Below are positions 12,716-22,500 of a stretch of DNA of 64,000 nucleotides, one piece after another. The stretch lies in contig NC_044005.1 in NCBI RefSeq assembly GCF_900496995.4, positions 23,875,363 through 23,939,362 of the forward strand, written 5' to 3'. Positions within the stretch are counted from its first letter, which is position 1. Each line of letters starts with the position of its first letter. A program made the position numbers and the translations under genes. Below the pieces are notes generated by a model. That model searched no databases, was not told the origin of the DNA, and saw only the letters and a list, made by a program, of their open reading frames with translations. The DNA is from Aquila chrysaetos chrysaetos (lineage: Eukaryota; Chordata; Aves; Accipitriformes; Accipitridae).

Positions 12716-14538
12716 TTTTGTTCACAACAATATTCCTCTTTAGAGGCACTCAGGGGGTTCGCAGTGCTGCCTCACAACGTGATATTGGTGCCTGAGAAAC
12801 TGTGACAGGGCCATGCGCACAGGTCTTACCTTCTGGGAAGACAGTCTGCTGAACTAGAGAAAGGCGCATGATACCAGACTGAGCCATTACTGCTATCATG
12901 CCCAAATGTTAAATTTTTTTAATTATTCAGTAAGCCACCCTGAAAAACAGGAAGGGGGTTCCAGGGAAGGAACCTGTAGCTCTCCAGCACCTCATGTCGA
13001 AGAGAGGAAGGGTATGAATGGCAATCTGATTTCTTCCTGGTGGCATGCCTGTCGCTTCAGCGGTTTCACTTCGCAGTGACGTACAAACTCTCTGCGAGAG
13101 ATTACTACCATCTTGTCAGAGGCATCGGAAGTCAGGTAACACTAGCACCTCAATCAGTCCCCGTAGTTCATTCGTCAGACCATGAATCATGGCTTCTGAG
13201 GGGGCAGACCCTCTTCTGTCCTGATGGCTGTGCTATGCAGGTGGAAAGCTCCAGCAAAGGTGGAATTTGACAGCTAAGAACAGTAAAACTTTGTGAGCTA
13301 TGCTGGTTTTTGGCCAGGGGTCTAGCAGTATGCATAGTGAACAGCGGCTTCATCGGCTGGCCCACTGTAAACCAGTCACGTCCCCATACAAAGTCCGCAC
13401 TCCAGAAGGGAAGGAGGTGTTCATTACTGCATAAATGGAGGATTTAGAGGAATGGGAGGGGAGGGGAAGGTCTCCTGTTCCCACTAACAAACTCCTTCCC
13501 GTCAAAAGATACCAGGCAGGAGTTCCTGAACTTGTTACTTGGGCTAGTTACTAGGTAGGACTTCAGGCTGAAGGGAAGGCAGCAAACGTAGTCTGCACCG
13601 CAGTATTTGTTGAAGAGATGTAACCTGCTACGCCTTGCGTACGTGGAGTCAGAATTCAACATTATTTTTCACTTATGCTTGAGTGGGACTTACGCAGGTG
13701 GCTTACTGGTGGAGATCCAAGGGACGAGCGGAGTTCCCCAGTTGCGCTAAGGACTGAGCAAAGGTGGCAGCGGTTAACTTAACTTTGGTGGAACAGTACT
13801 CACGGTGGAGATTTTCCTGTATTATGTGCCTCTCGCAGGTTGCCAGAGAGAAGGGGGACAAAGAGAGAGAATGGAAGAGAAGGCAGTAAGGAGGTGAAAA
13901 ATGGAAGTTAAGCCAGCTGGCCAGGCTCTGACAACTTCTTGCGCAGCTGGGAGATCCTATTGCCGCCGATTCGGCGAGGAACTGCTGAAAGCCGCCATGC
14001 TGCAAACGGGTGAGCGCCTGCCTGCGGGCCATATGGAGGGCACGGGTAATTTCTTGGGTTTTGCTGCCTCCCTCTTCCTGGTCGGCTCTGGGCTCCGCTG
14101 CCAGTCTAGGGGGTGGCACAGAGCCCGGGAGTGCTCTGGGGCCTGCGGCCTACAGCAGTGGCCCCTCGGCCGGCCCGCGGGGCTTTTGTTTAACGCCCCG
14201 CGGGGGAAGGCGCCAGCGCTGGCCGGGCCGGGCTCCAGGCCCCCTTCTCGCGGGCCACGGAGAGCCACTTCTGCCCTGAAGTGGGCGGCTGCAGCTTTCC
14301 ACCGCCGCGGAGCAAGCGGCTGCCGGCGACTGAGCCGGGGTGCGCTCGTGTCTCCCCAGCCTGGCGCCGGCCGTGACCGGCAGCGCGGGCCGGCTCGGTC
14401 CCGGTCCCGGTCCTGGTCCCGGTCCCGCGTTCCGCCCTCGCCTAGACGGGGCCCGTCCCCTCCTGCCCGGGCCCGGGGACACCCTGGCGCCGGCGGGGGG
14501 GCGGCACCGTCCCGGCGCTGCCCGCCTCGCGGGCGCCG

Positions 14539-14546
14539 TGACGTGA
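14539..14546 (+). promoter_or_regulatory. CRE-like site TGACGTGA
   Basis: TGACGTGA differs from the palindromic CRE TGACGTCA by one base. It lies about 300 bp upstream of the predicted start site, next to a GC box. Binding by CREB/ATF proteins is inferred from the motif only. Confidence 0.4.
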
Positions 14547-14556
14547 GGCGCGAAAA

Positions 14557-14565
14557 GGGGCGGGG
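14557..14565 (+). promoter_or_regulatory. GC box (Sp1-type) GGGGCGGGG
   Basis: A consensus GGGGCGGGG within the proximal promoter, about 280 bp upstream of the predicted start site. In such GC-rich DNA a match is easily found by chance, but its position beside CRE-like and ETS-like motifs is typical of housekeeping promoters. Confidence 0.45.
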
Positions 14566-14596
14566 CTCCGGCGCCGCCGGCCGAGGGTGCGCAGAG

Positions 14597-14671
14597 ACTT
14601 CCGCCTCGGTAGGCCCGGCTGCGCGGGAGCTAGGTGCGCGGCCCCGGGCAGCTACTTCCGCCTCGGTAGGC
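14597..14671 (+). promoter_or_regulatory. Duplicated 18-bp promoter element with ETS-type core
   Basis: The 18-mer ACTTCCGCCTCGGTAGGC occurs identically at 14597-14614 and 14654-14671, offset by 57 bp. Its ACTTCCG core is the complement of the ETS/GABP core CGGAAGT. The second copy is followed directly by a YY1-like ATGGCGG (about 14675-14681) and then an E-box. Exact duplication of an 18-mer in a promoter suggests a functional tandem element or a local duplication. Confidence 0.6.
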
Positions 14672-14686
14672 GTCATGGCGGGCGCC

Positions 14687-14694
14687 TCACGTGA
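14687..14694. promoter_or_regulatory. Palindromic E-box TCACGTGA
   Basis: A perfect 8-bp palindrome TCACGTGA with core CACGTG at 14688-14693, the sequence bound by USF and MITF/TFEB-type bHLH-ZIP factors. It lies about 120 bp upstream of the TATA box, in a promoter full of other housekeeping motifs. The role is inferred from the motif. Confidence 0.45.
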
Positions 14695-14741
14695 CGGCGC
14701 CCGGCCCGGCGCGGTCTCGCGCGCAGCTCTCGCGGTGCCTT

Positions 14742-14761
14742 CCCCCCCCCCCCCCCCCCCC
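14742..14761 (+). repeat. Poly(C) run of 20 in the core promoter
   Basis: Twenty consecutive C residues end 51 bp upstream of the TATA box. C runs of this length are prone to length error in sequencing and to polymorphism, and can form non-B DNA such as an i-motif or G-quadruplex on the other strand. Confidence 0.85.
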
Positions 14762-14812
14762 GCCCGCGTCCCCCTCTCGCCCTGGCCGCTCGCGCAGCTG
14801 CTCGGCTCTCGC

Positions 14813-14821
14813 TATATAAAG
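14813..14821 (+). promoter_or_regulatory. TATA box of GTF2A1
   Basis: TATATAAAG stands alone in GC-dense sequence, 212 bp upstream of the GTF2A1 start codon. A TATA box normally places the start site 25-30 bp downstream, at about 14843-14850, giving a 5' UTR of about 180 nt. The A/T island is conspicuous because the flanking 100 bp are mostly G and C. Promoter use is inferred; 5' end mapping would confirm it. Confidence 0.7.
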
Positions 14822-14844
14822 GGGCGAAGCGGGCAGAGCGGGCG

Positions 14845-15025
14845 GCTGGCGGCGGCGGCTGCAGCCCCAGGGCCGGCGAACGAGGCCGGGCCAGGCCGCG
14901 GGGCTGCCCGTGAGCCGGGGCGGGACGCGCGGGCTCTGGGGGGACGCAGCCGGGCAGGTTTATTGTTTTAGGGGCGACTCCCCCCCCCCCCCCCGCGGTT
15001 GGGGGCGTCCCGGGGGGCTCGGGAC
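14845..15025 (+). other. GTF2A1: Predicted 5' UTR of GTF2A1
   Basis: Runs from the TATA-predicted start site to the initiator ATG. It is GC-rich with CGG repeats near 14863-14880 and a run of 15 C residues at 980-994 of the 14 kb block, ending 31 nt before the ATG. I saw no upstream ATG in it. The exact 5' end is an inference from TATA spacing. Confidence 0.5.
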
Positions 15026-15055
15026 ATGGCGAGCTCGACTAACACAAACCCCGTG
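15026..15055 (+). CDS. GTF2A1: GTF2A1 coding exon 1
   Basis: Encodes MASSTNTNPV, matching the human start MANSANTNTV in length and pattern. It ends in phase 0 at GTG and is followed by donor GTAAGG. ATG context is GGGACATGG, with a favourable G at -3 and +4. This exon is too short for ordinary ORF calling; it is placed by homology, by the donor and by continuity with exon 2. Confidence 0.93.
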
Positions 15056-16525
15056 GTAAGGACCGGGTCGGGGGGGGCGGGGGGGGCCCCGGGGGGGCAG
15101 CGCGGGCGGAGGGGCCCGGCGGGGCCGGCCGCCCCCCCCCCCCCCCCGCACTCCCTTCCCTCCCGCCGCCCGCCTCGAGCGGTCCCGGCCCCCTCCCCCC
15201 CGGCGGGAAGGGGCGGCGGGGGGCGCGGGGCAGCCTCGCCCCCCCCCCTTCCCCCCCCCCCCCAGCGGCGGGGAGCCAACTTGTGGCGCCCGGCGCCGGC
15301 CGCCTGGGCGGCGGGGAGCGAGCGAAGCCGGGGGCGGCGGGAGCGCGGGGCGGCGGGGGCGCGGGGCGGCGGCCCGGGGGCGGCGGGGCGGCCCGGCGGG
15401 CGGCGGAGCCCCGCGGGGGAGGCCGGGGCCGCGCCGCCGGCTGGGGGTCCGGCGGGGAGGGTAGGGGAGGGCAGGGCGGGCGGGGGGCGCCGCCGCCGCC
15501 GGGAGCCGCCCGGGGAAGGGGCGAGCGGCGGGGGAAGCGCGGGCGCTGCCACCCGCCCCGCCGCCGTCCCGGGGCGAGGGGAAGCGGCGCCCGAGCCAGG
15601 TTTCGGTTTTGTGGTGTCGGTGGCGGCGAAGCCCGTCCGGGCTCCGCTGGAGCCATTTTATGTTGCTTTAGAAGAAGGAGACGATGGTTGAAAAGCACTT
15701 CTCCCAGCCCGGCCGGATCGGCTAAGCCGGGCGAAAGCCCTCAACTTCCCTCCGGCGAGCGAGGCAGTATTTATTTGAAAAAGAGAGAGCAAAAAAAAAA
15801 AAAAACCCCAACCCTCTCCCCCCTCCCCGTTCCCTTCTCGTGCTTTCTGCACCTTGGCGGGTGGCTCGCTGCTGCACTTGTACTCACAGAGGTTTGCAAT
15901 AAGCAGTCACACCAACCTGCGCAGGCACCGAGCCCCCCCGGCCGCCGCTCTCCTCTCCGCTCCTTTCCCCCTTGCGCGCCCCCCGGCCGCGACCCCCGCC
16001 CCGAAGCGCTGGAGGAGACAAACCCGGCGTCCCGGCGGCGGGCTCGGCCCCCTTGTTTGTGGCTCTCAGATCCATCATGGCTTCCCCCTGCCTTTCTGCC
16101 TCCCTGCTCCTTGTGTTCCTCCTCCCTGTGGCTGCCCTGTTTATATAGAGCTATTGCCGCTCTCTAATATAGACTCTGCTAGGATGGGAAGGTGCTTTCC
16201 AGCCCCACGTCACCGCCTCTCCATTTAAACACCACATCAGCCTTTAAATAGGGAGCGAGCCGCGGAGCGCGGGCTGGGAGGTGCATGCGTCCGCGGCGGA
16301 GGCTGGGAGACGGGCGGCTTGTCCCTCGCATCCCGACCGGGCTCTCGCCGGTTTCCGCGCCGCCCGTCCCCGTCGGCCTGCGGAGCGGTGGTGCTTGCCG
16401 CCGGCTCCGGCGGGGGGGGGGGGGGTGTCTCTTGGCCGGTGCAAATGGACTTTCCCTTGCTTTTACGCATTGCACAAAGACAGTTTTCATCCTCTCCCGC
16501 GCCTGAAGCCGTTTACCTCTTTCTT

Positions 16526-16558
<33 letters not shown>

Positions 16559-19500
16559 TCCCTGGCATACAGCTAACACGCGTTCCTGTGCTCCCGTAAG
16601 CTCTTCGAAGTAGTTTTTTTCTGCTGGGTGGGGAAAGTAGAGTTTAAACGGTTCTCAGCCAGTACATCGAGGAGAGATGTGGTACTTATTTTATGGCGCT
16701 TTGCCAAGGTTTGACTACAGCTGTTGCCCTAAAAGTAATGCTAATATTAAAGTTTTGTCTATGGGCCGTGGGCTGCAGATACTACCTAATAATTTCTGTG
16801 CATTTCGGGTGACTGAAGTGTACAAATATTTTATTACAGTCCAGGCAGAGCAAAGGTTTTAGAATTTTCACTAATATTTGATTTAATTATAGTATTTGGT
16901 ATACTGCAAAGCGGTACACAAAAGAAAATGCAAAGCATCCTAGTTTTCCTTTCCAAATCTGAAATTTTACAGACATGCCTGTGAGTTAGGGTCATGCAGT
17001 TGCAAAGTAGCATGGTTGCTTTGCTACTTTGTCAGGTTTTGTATCAGAAAATTTTAGAAAAGTAGTCAACCATTACATGTGGGGCAGTTACTCAGTAGGA
17101 TGCATATTGAATGTGCGTGATCTCAATCTGTTAGTTGTCCTCCTGTTTATAAACTTCTGGCTTTATTTTTTGATTGCAGGAAAGGATCTATTTCTGTATA
17201 GTAAATTAGAGGGTTTGCTTCTCTTTTTTGACCAAGTTAGTACTGAATAGAAAATAGACGTATATATGTATTGAATAATCTTCAGAGTACTTGTGAATAT
17301 CTTTGAACAATTTGCTAAGACTTGCTTTCTCTTGGCTGTATTTCTGCACTGGCATAACTTCTGTAGGGTTCTCTTGGAAGGTATCTGTGACTGAACATTG
17401 CATTTGGAATAGCAAAAGCCAAGCTTAAAATGAGCCTGCTTCAAATAGGTATGCTTTAGGTTATTTTTCAATTAAACAGTAACACCTTGCGATAGTGCAT
17501 GGTCAGCTTTGTCAAAGTCAGGTCTCATTCAGTAGCAAGGATCGCGACGCTTACCCTAGGGTTACCAAAGATGAACACGAACATTTTGAAATACGGCAAC
17601 CAGGTGATAACTTTAGGAAGCTAGACTTTGAGCCTAATGTGTCAATAGTATCATGTCAGCATCCGGTCAAATCTGAATGGCTAGAAATCTGTTCTTCCTA
17701 ATAAAGGACAAATATAAGACATTAACAGTTATAGGCAGTATAAGATTTTGTAGGTGACAAAGGTAATTTATTTGTCAAAGTCCTTGACAACATAAAAAAA
17801 AGCTCAACTTTTAATGCTTACAACGTAGGTTATACGTGTTACTTCTTTTTGTGCACACCTTTGATGTAATTGTGACTAAAACTAGTTACCTTTATGGTGT
17901 GCTCTTCTTGCTGTCATACAGCTAACTTCCAGCTGTAACTGCACAGAGAGGAGAAAGATTAGCGACATTTCAGGGATAACTGCAGAAGCAACCAGGAACA
18001 AACTGCTGTCAAATGCACAAAGCGTGCCGTGGTATATCTCTCCATAATGTGTCGGTTATTGGAAACCCAAACTGCTGAAATCCCAAGTGTTGTGGTAATA
18101 ATTACAAAGAGATGCAGTTTTTGTACCCTTGAAACTGAAGGAATGTAGGAACTGTAAGCCCCCAAAGGCATGTGGCATTTCTTAAAATAGCTTGCTGGTT
18201 GCTCCTCTGATTTGGAGTGTGTGTGCGTGTGTAGCAGTCTCACCACACTCAGTTTTCTTTACAAGATGCACAGAGAAAGTGAAATACAATCGTTTCCTTA
18301 TGTTCCCAGAGGGGGAAGTACTAGATTTCAAATCTTTTCTATGTGTTTGTGGTTGTATCTAATAAATCAGGAATTTTAATTGTTGTCTTTAATCTATAGT
18401 AAGTGTTTGGAATAGTGTTTATTGAAGAGTGATTTGAGTATTTTGCTCTTAAGAGCTTGAAGTTTACAGCAGTGTACTCTTTATGAGGGAGGCACTTTAA
18501 TATAAACCAGATGAAAGCATGATTATTTTAATAGCAATCTTTAAAGTTTCCATTATGTTCTCATTGCTTTCTCTGACTGAACGTGGAAATTTATTGGAAA
18601 GCTTAACTCACCTGCTATCCCATCTTTAGACTTGTTCAGTAATTGTATTCTCATGTTTATTTTTTGAGTAAACAGTGTATGAAAATAATTTTGTCATTCA
18701 ACTCCAGAGTCCTAGGTGGTTTGTATAAACAGCTTGAGCATCATATAAATAATGCTTAAAGCTGACACTTAGTGTATATCTAAAACAATACAGTGTGCTT
18801 CCTTTTAAAGACCAGGGCTTGACGCTGTTTTGTCATTTTACTGGATTTGCCTCTGTTGAGGTAGGAAAAGAGCGGTCTGTGATATTCTCAAAATTCCACT
18901 ATGGATGGCTCTTGAAGGCATTGCTGCTGCCACTGTGGAAGGCATTGCATCTACCTGGGCTGGATGTTCAGTAGGAGTGTACACAAGAGAAAGTTTTCAA
19001 CTGGACAGGATTTTTCTGAGTATTATGTAAACATGTATAGGTAAAATCAGACAGACATTGTTTCATTATAAGCATGCGGATACTTCCTTCTCTGTTCCCT
19101 TCCTTCTAATCATACAGCCATGAGTGTATCATACATTGTGATACTGTGTGATCAGAACAGCATCCAAAAATTCTGACCCATCTTTAGATCCAGTGCACTG
19201 TGTGGCTCATGCAGAGATACACATGGACGTACAAACTGCTTGTGTGTTCGTTAACCTGCATGGTACTAGGCTCACTGCACCCCTGTGGTGCTGCTGTCTG
19301 TTGGGGGGCTTAGCTGCTTGGTTGGGCTGTTGGAAGTTGTGCAGAAGGACGCTGTGTCAACGGTGGAGTGAACATCTATGCTCTTAACCTGCCTTTCTGC
19401 TCTCTTGCTAAACTAATGCCGGACACTAGAAACCAGTATCCTGCTGTTTGAATTTTTTTTTCCCCTCACTACACAGGGGAAGAAGGAAACATTCCCAAGC

Positions 19501-22500
19501 AGACTGTTGGGCTGTAGGGTCAGTTTGTTGGATGTGAATGCTGACATTTTTTCCTAGGGCTTTATAGGCTGAGGAAGCTTTGTGAATAAACCTTACAAAA
19601 ATGCCTGACTGTGGAGATAGGAGGAGGAAACTGCTAGTGGAAATTATTAGGGCCTGTTTCTGTAAAATGTGTTTTATTAGAAAAGTGGACCTAATAGATG
19701 ATTTAAGGAGAGGAGGATTTAAGGCGAAAAAGCAATCTCCATGCTGCAGGAATTTTGATTGTAATTTCAGACATACAGGTAGCTCTCTTAAGTACAGTAA
19801 CTTGCATGCCAGAGGTTAAGCATGTTTATTTGCAGAATGTGCTTTTGGCATTAAGAAACAGATGCTTTTAATACAGTAAGGAACAATATACAGAATAGGT
19901 TAAGTAGCATTTCTGTGCTAGTTGAATCGTATAAGCTTTATGCAATTTGTTTAATTATAGAAATAATAGGACTTAATGTTATTAAGTAGAATGTCTTTTT
20001 GCATCTGCTGTGAATTAAATCTAAGTGGAAAAATAGTCCTGTTAATGATGCTTGGTATTTTTAAGTTCCTCACTATGCAGATTTAAAATACTAGTGCTCA
20101 AGAGTAGTCTGGCTTTGACAGTCTGTTTCAAATGTCTCTATAAGCACAATTAATGCTGTACTTGAAGCCTGGATATGTGAGCATGCAGTATTGTTTTGAA
20201 AGAAAAAAATCTGCAAGTAGTCTGGTATGTTTTGTGTCTTTTGGAGAAGTTAAGTTTTTGACACAGGTGCTGTAAACATGGTTTTCAAGGATGGCAAACT
20301 TACCCTGTTGCTTGAGGCCAGAAATTTTTTTGGAGAGAAGTAACATAAGGATGAATTCTAATATTTTAGCTACTTGATTTGCAGCAGCATGTTTTAAAGG
20401 TGAAAAGTGGCAAACCGATGAAATGTAAAATGAAGAAAAAAATAGGGTGCTGATAGTATGCCATTTGCCAAAATATCGATGTGTGGTCAATAACACAGAG
20501 TGGTTTGTTGGGTTTTGTTGGGGTTTTTTTTTTCTTTTCTTTTTTTTTTTTTTTCCCCTGGACTAATAAATCATGTGCTGCCATTCCCCCTCCATTATTC
20601 CATAACATAGGCATAACAATTCCATAACATGTGTGCAATATAATCTTTAGCATATCTGTAACAAATTCAACACTTCTGGGATGCATTAAGCAACTGCTAT
20701 GCATAAAATAAATGTTTCAAGTGTGTGCATTAAATTTGTGTAGTTCCAGCACTGCATGTGCTTGGTGCAGGTTTTCTGCGTGTGTATTGGAGGCACAGCA
20801 CTCCTGGGGTGCCAAACCCACTGCACAAGCACAGAATGATTATCTGCCTCACTTGGGATTTATTGCTTAAGGAAGTCACGGAACGGGGTGGAGGAAGGTG
20901 TCAGCTTACAGAAAGTTGTAGCTGCTTTCAGATCAGTTTAAAAATGGCCTACCGTCAGCCCAAGGAACAGCCTTGGCCAGTCAAGTACGTATTATTCACA
21001 GGCTGCAGATTGATCAACCCTAATTTAGAGCTCATGGTGCTACCTTGCAGTTAGATAGCACAGATATTTAAAACCCAACCAAAACAACGTTGAGGTTCGC
21101 ATGTATGTAGAGAGGTCCAAGCTGTACTGTTTAAAAGGTACAGCATGTGCATAGTACAATTAGCCTATGGTCCTATGAATTAAATTTTGTGCTTTAATTG
21201 ATAAGGTTAAGTATTTATATTCTCTTTCTAAAATTGTACCTGCATTTTAAAATTCACAAAATGGTTGAGGTTGGAAGGGACCTCTGGAGGTTATCTTGCA
21301 ACCCCCCTTCACAAGCAGGGTCACCTAGAGCCGGTTGCCCAGGATCATGTCCAGATGGCTTTTGAGTATCTCCAGGGATGGAGACTCCACAACTTCTTTT
21401 GGCAACCTAAAGTGAATTGACAGTTCACTTTATCATTGACAGTTTAGGCATGAAATTAGTGTAATAGAATAAGAAGGTATTTGTAGTATTTCCCCCTGAA
21501 AAATTTCTGATGTAAAAACATAAGTACTGATTGAAAACAGAAGTCTGTCTAGACTAATAACCTGTCTTCAATAGTTTCTGTAAACAGATGTGTAAGGAAG
21601 AACAGGACATTCTCATGAATGCTTCCAGTTTTTTGAGCCTTCAATGTTTTTTTCAGCTCGAGATCATTCTGAGCCATATTTGGTTCCTGTTGAACTAGCA
21701 AGCGCTAACAAGTTTCTCTGTATTTATCTAATATCCTTTTGAACTTTTAATGTTCTTTGACATGAATATTTTGCACATGTGCAAATGTTTTTGCATATTC
21801 AGTATGTGCATTGGCAAGCAGGAAACAAATTTAGGGAATGGAAAACAATCATCTTTTCTCGGTTTTGAATTACACTCCTTGTGGCTTGAAAACTCTTGTG
21901 CCATGGATATGTCACAAAAGATAGTGAGCAGTCCTTTCCCTTTTCACCTTATTTGAGCTGTTCTTGCTGATTTATACCTCCTTGGATATTTTAGTCACTG
22001 GGAAACATGCAGTGTATTCTGTAATGCAGTTTTCAGAGGTTTTTTTGTTGGGGGAAATCTTATTTTAACATTAAGTGATAAATTTCTTTCAAAACAACAC
22101 TGACTAGTTACCTTTTCTTTTTTTAAAGCCTAAATTGTACAGGTCTGTAATTGAAGATGTCATCAATGATGTCAGAGAAGTTTTTCTGGATGAAGGAGTG
22201 GATGAACAAGTTCTTATGGAACTCAAAACAGTAAGTTGCGACTTAAAAGGTTTTTTTGGTAGACCAATACAGCAACTGGTTTTCGTATCTGCTTGCTGTT
22301 GTGCACAGTAAAAATACTAATTTTTAGTTAGCCAAGCATTGTATTAATCTGCATATCTGTAGCCCCATATAATTTGAATTACACTGCTGTATGGAGAGAT
22401 CTGCTCACCTTGTTTACTTTCCCTAATCTGGCATGTCAAACTTGACATAAACAGCAGGCATCCGAATTCACGGTGTTATTTTGGTCCCTGAAACGTTTTA

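Larger units (their letters stand above)
801..13900. other. Intergenic region upstream of GTF2A1
   Basis: About 13 kb with no ORF or splice pattern that I recognise as a gene on either strand. Contents seen: two perfect short hairpins (3762-3791 and 8225-8247), a (TC)n(TA)n microsatellite at 10178-10201, an A/C-rich tract at about 10427-10492, facing poly-T and poly-A runs at about 11331-11396, and an old CR1 3' tail near 12640-12715. GC content and CpG frequency rise from about 12.9 kb toward the CpG island. Exons of an unannotated lncRNA cannot be excluded from sequence alone. Confidence 0.6.
13900..16450. promoter_or_regulatory. CpG island spanning the GTF2A1 promoter, exon 1 and start of intron 1
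   Basis: Base composition changes sharply to very high GC with dense CpG from about 13.95 kb to 16.45 kb, peaking at 14.5-15.6 kb. It contains long C runs (742-761 and 980-994 of the 14 kb block), a GC box, ETS-like, E-box and CRE-like sites, a TATA box and the first coding exon. Several long ORFs on both strands here come from the scarcity of A/T-rich stop codons and are not genes. A CpG island at a ubiquitously expressed general transcription factor is expected; a clean TATA box inside it is less usual. Confidence 0.9.
15056..22128 (+). other. GTF2A1: GTF2A1 intron 1
   Basis: A 7.1 kb GT/AG intron. Its first 1.4 kb is CpG island with very long G and C runs, followed by a second TATA-like cluster at about 16.14-16.25 kb and 30 consecutive T residues at 16528-16557. 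The rest is AT-rich and holds a T-rich tract at 20519-20556 and a CR1 fragment at 21251-21412. The acceptor is a T-rich tract ending TTTTAAAG. I could not find an alternative coding exon, but the start of the shorter isoform, Met40, lies in exon 2. Confidence 0.9.

Noticed and set aside
13901..16167. Long open frames on both strands, up to 356 codons, at 13901-14971, 13957-14676, 14968-15552, 14999-15691 and 15283-16167
   Set aside because: They coincide with the CpG island, where stop codons are rare because of GC composition. The proteins are low-complexity Pro/Arg/Gly/Ala strings, and the real coding exon here is only 30 nt long.
21410..21430. AAGTGAA/TTCACTT inverted repeat beside the CR1 fragment as a target-site signature
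   Set aside because: CR1 elements do not make inverted terminal repeats, and the arms are only 7 bp. It is probably chance.
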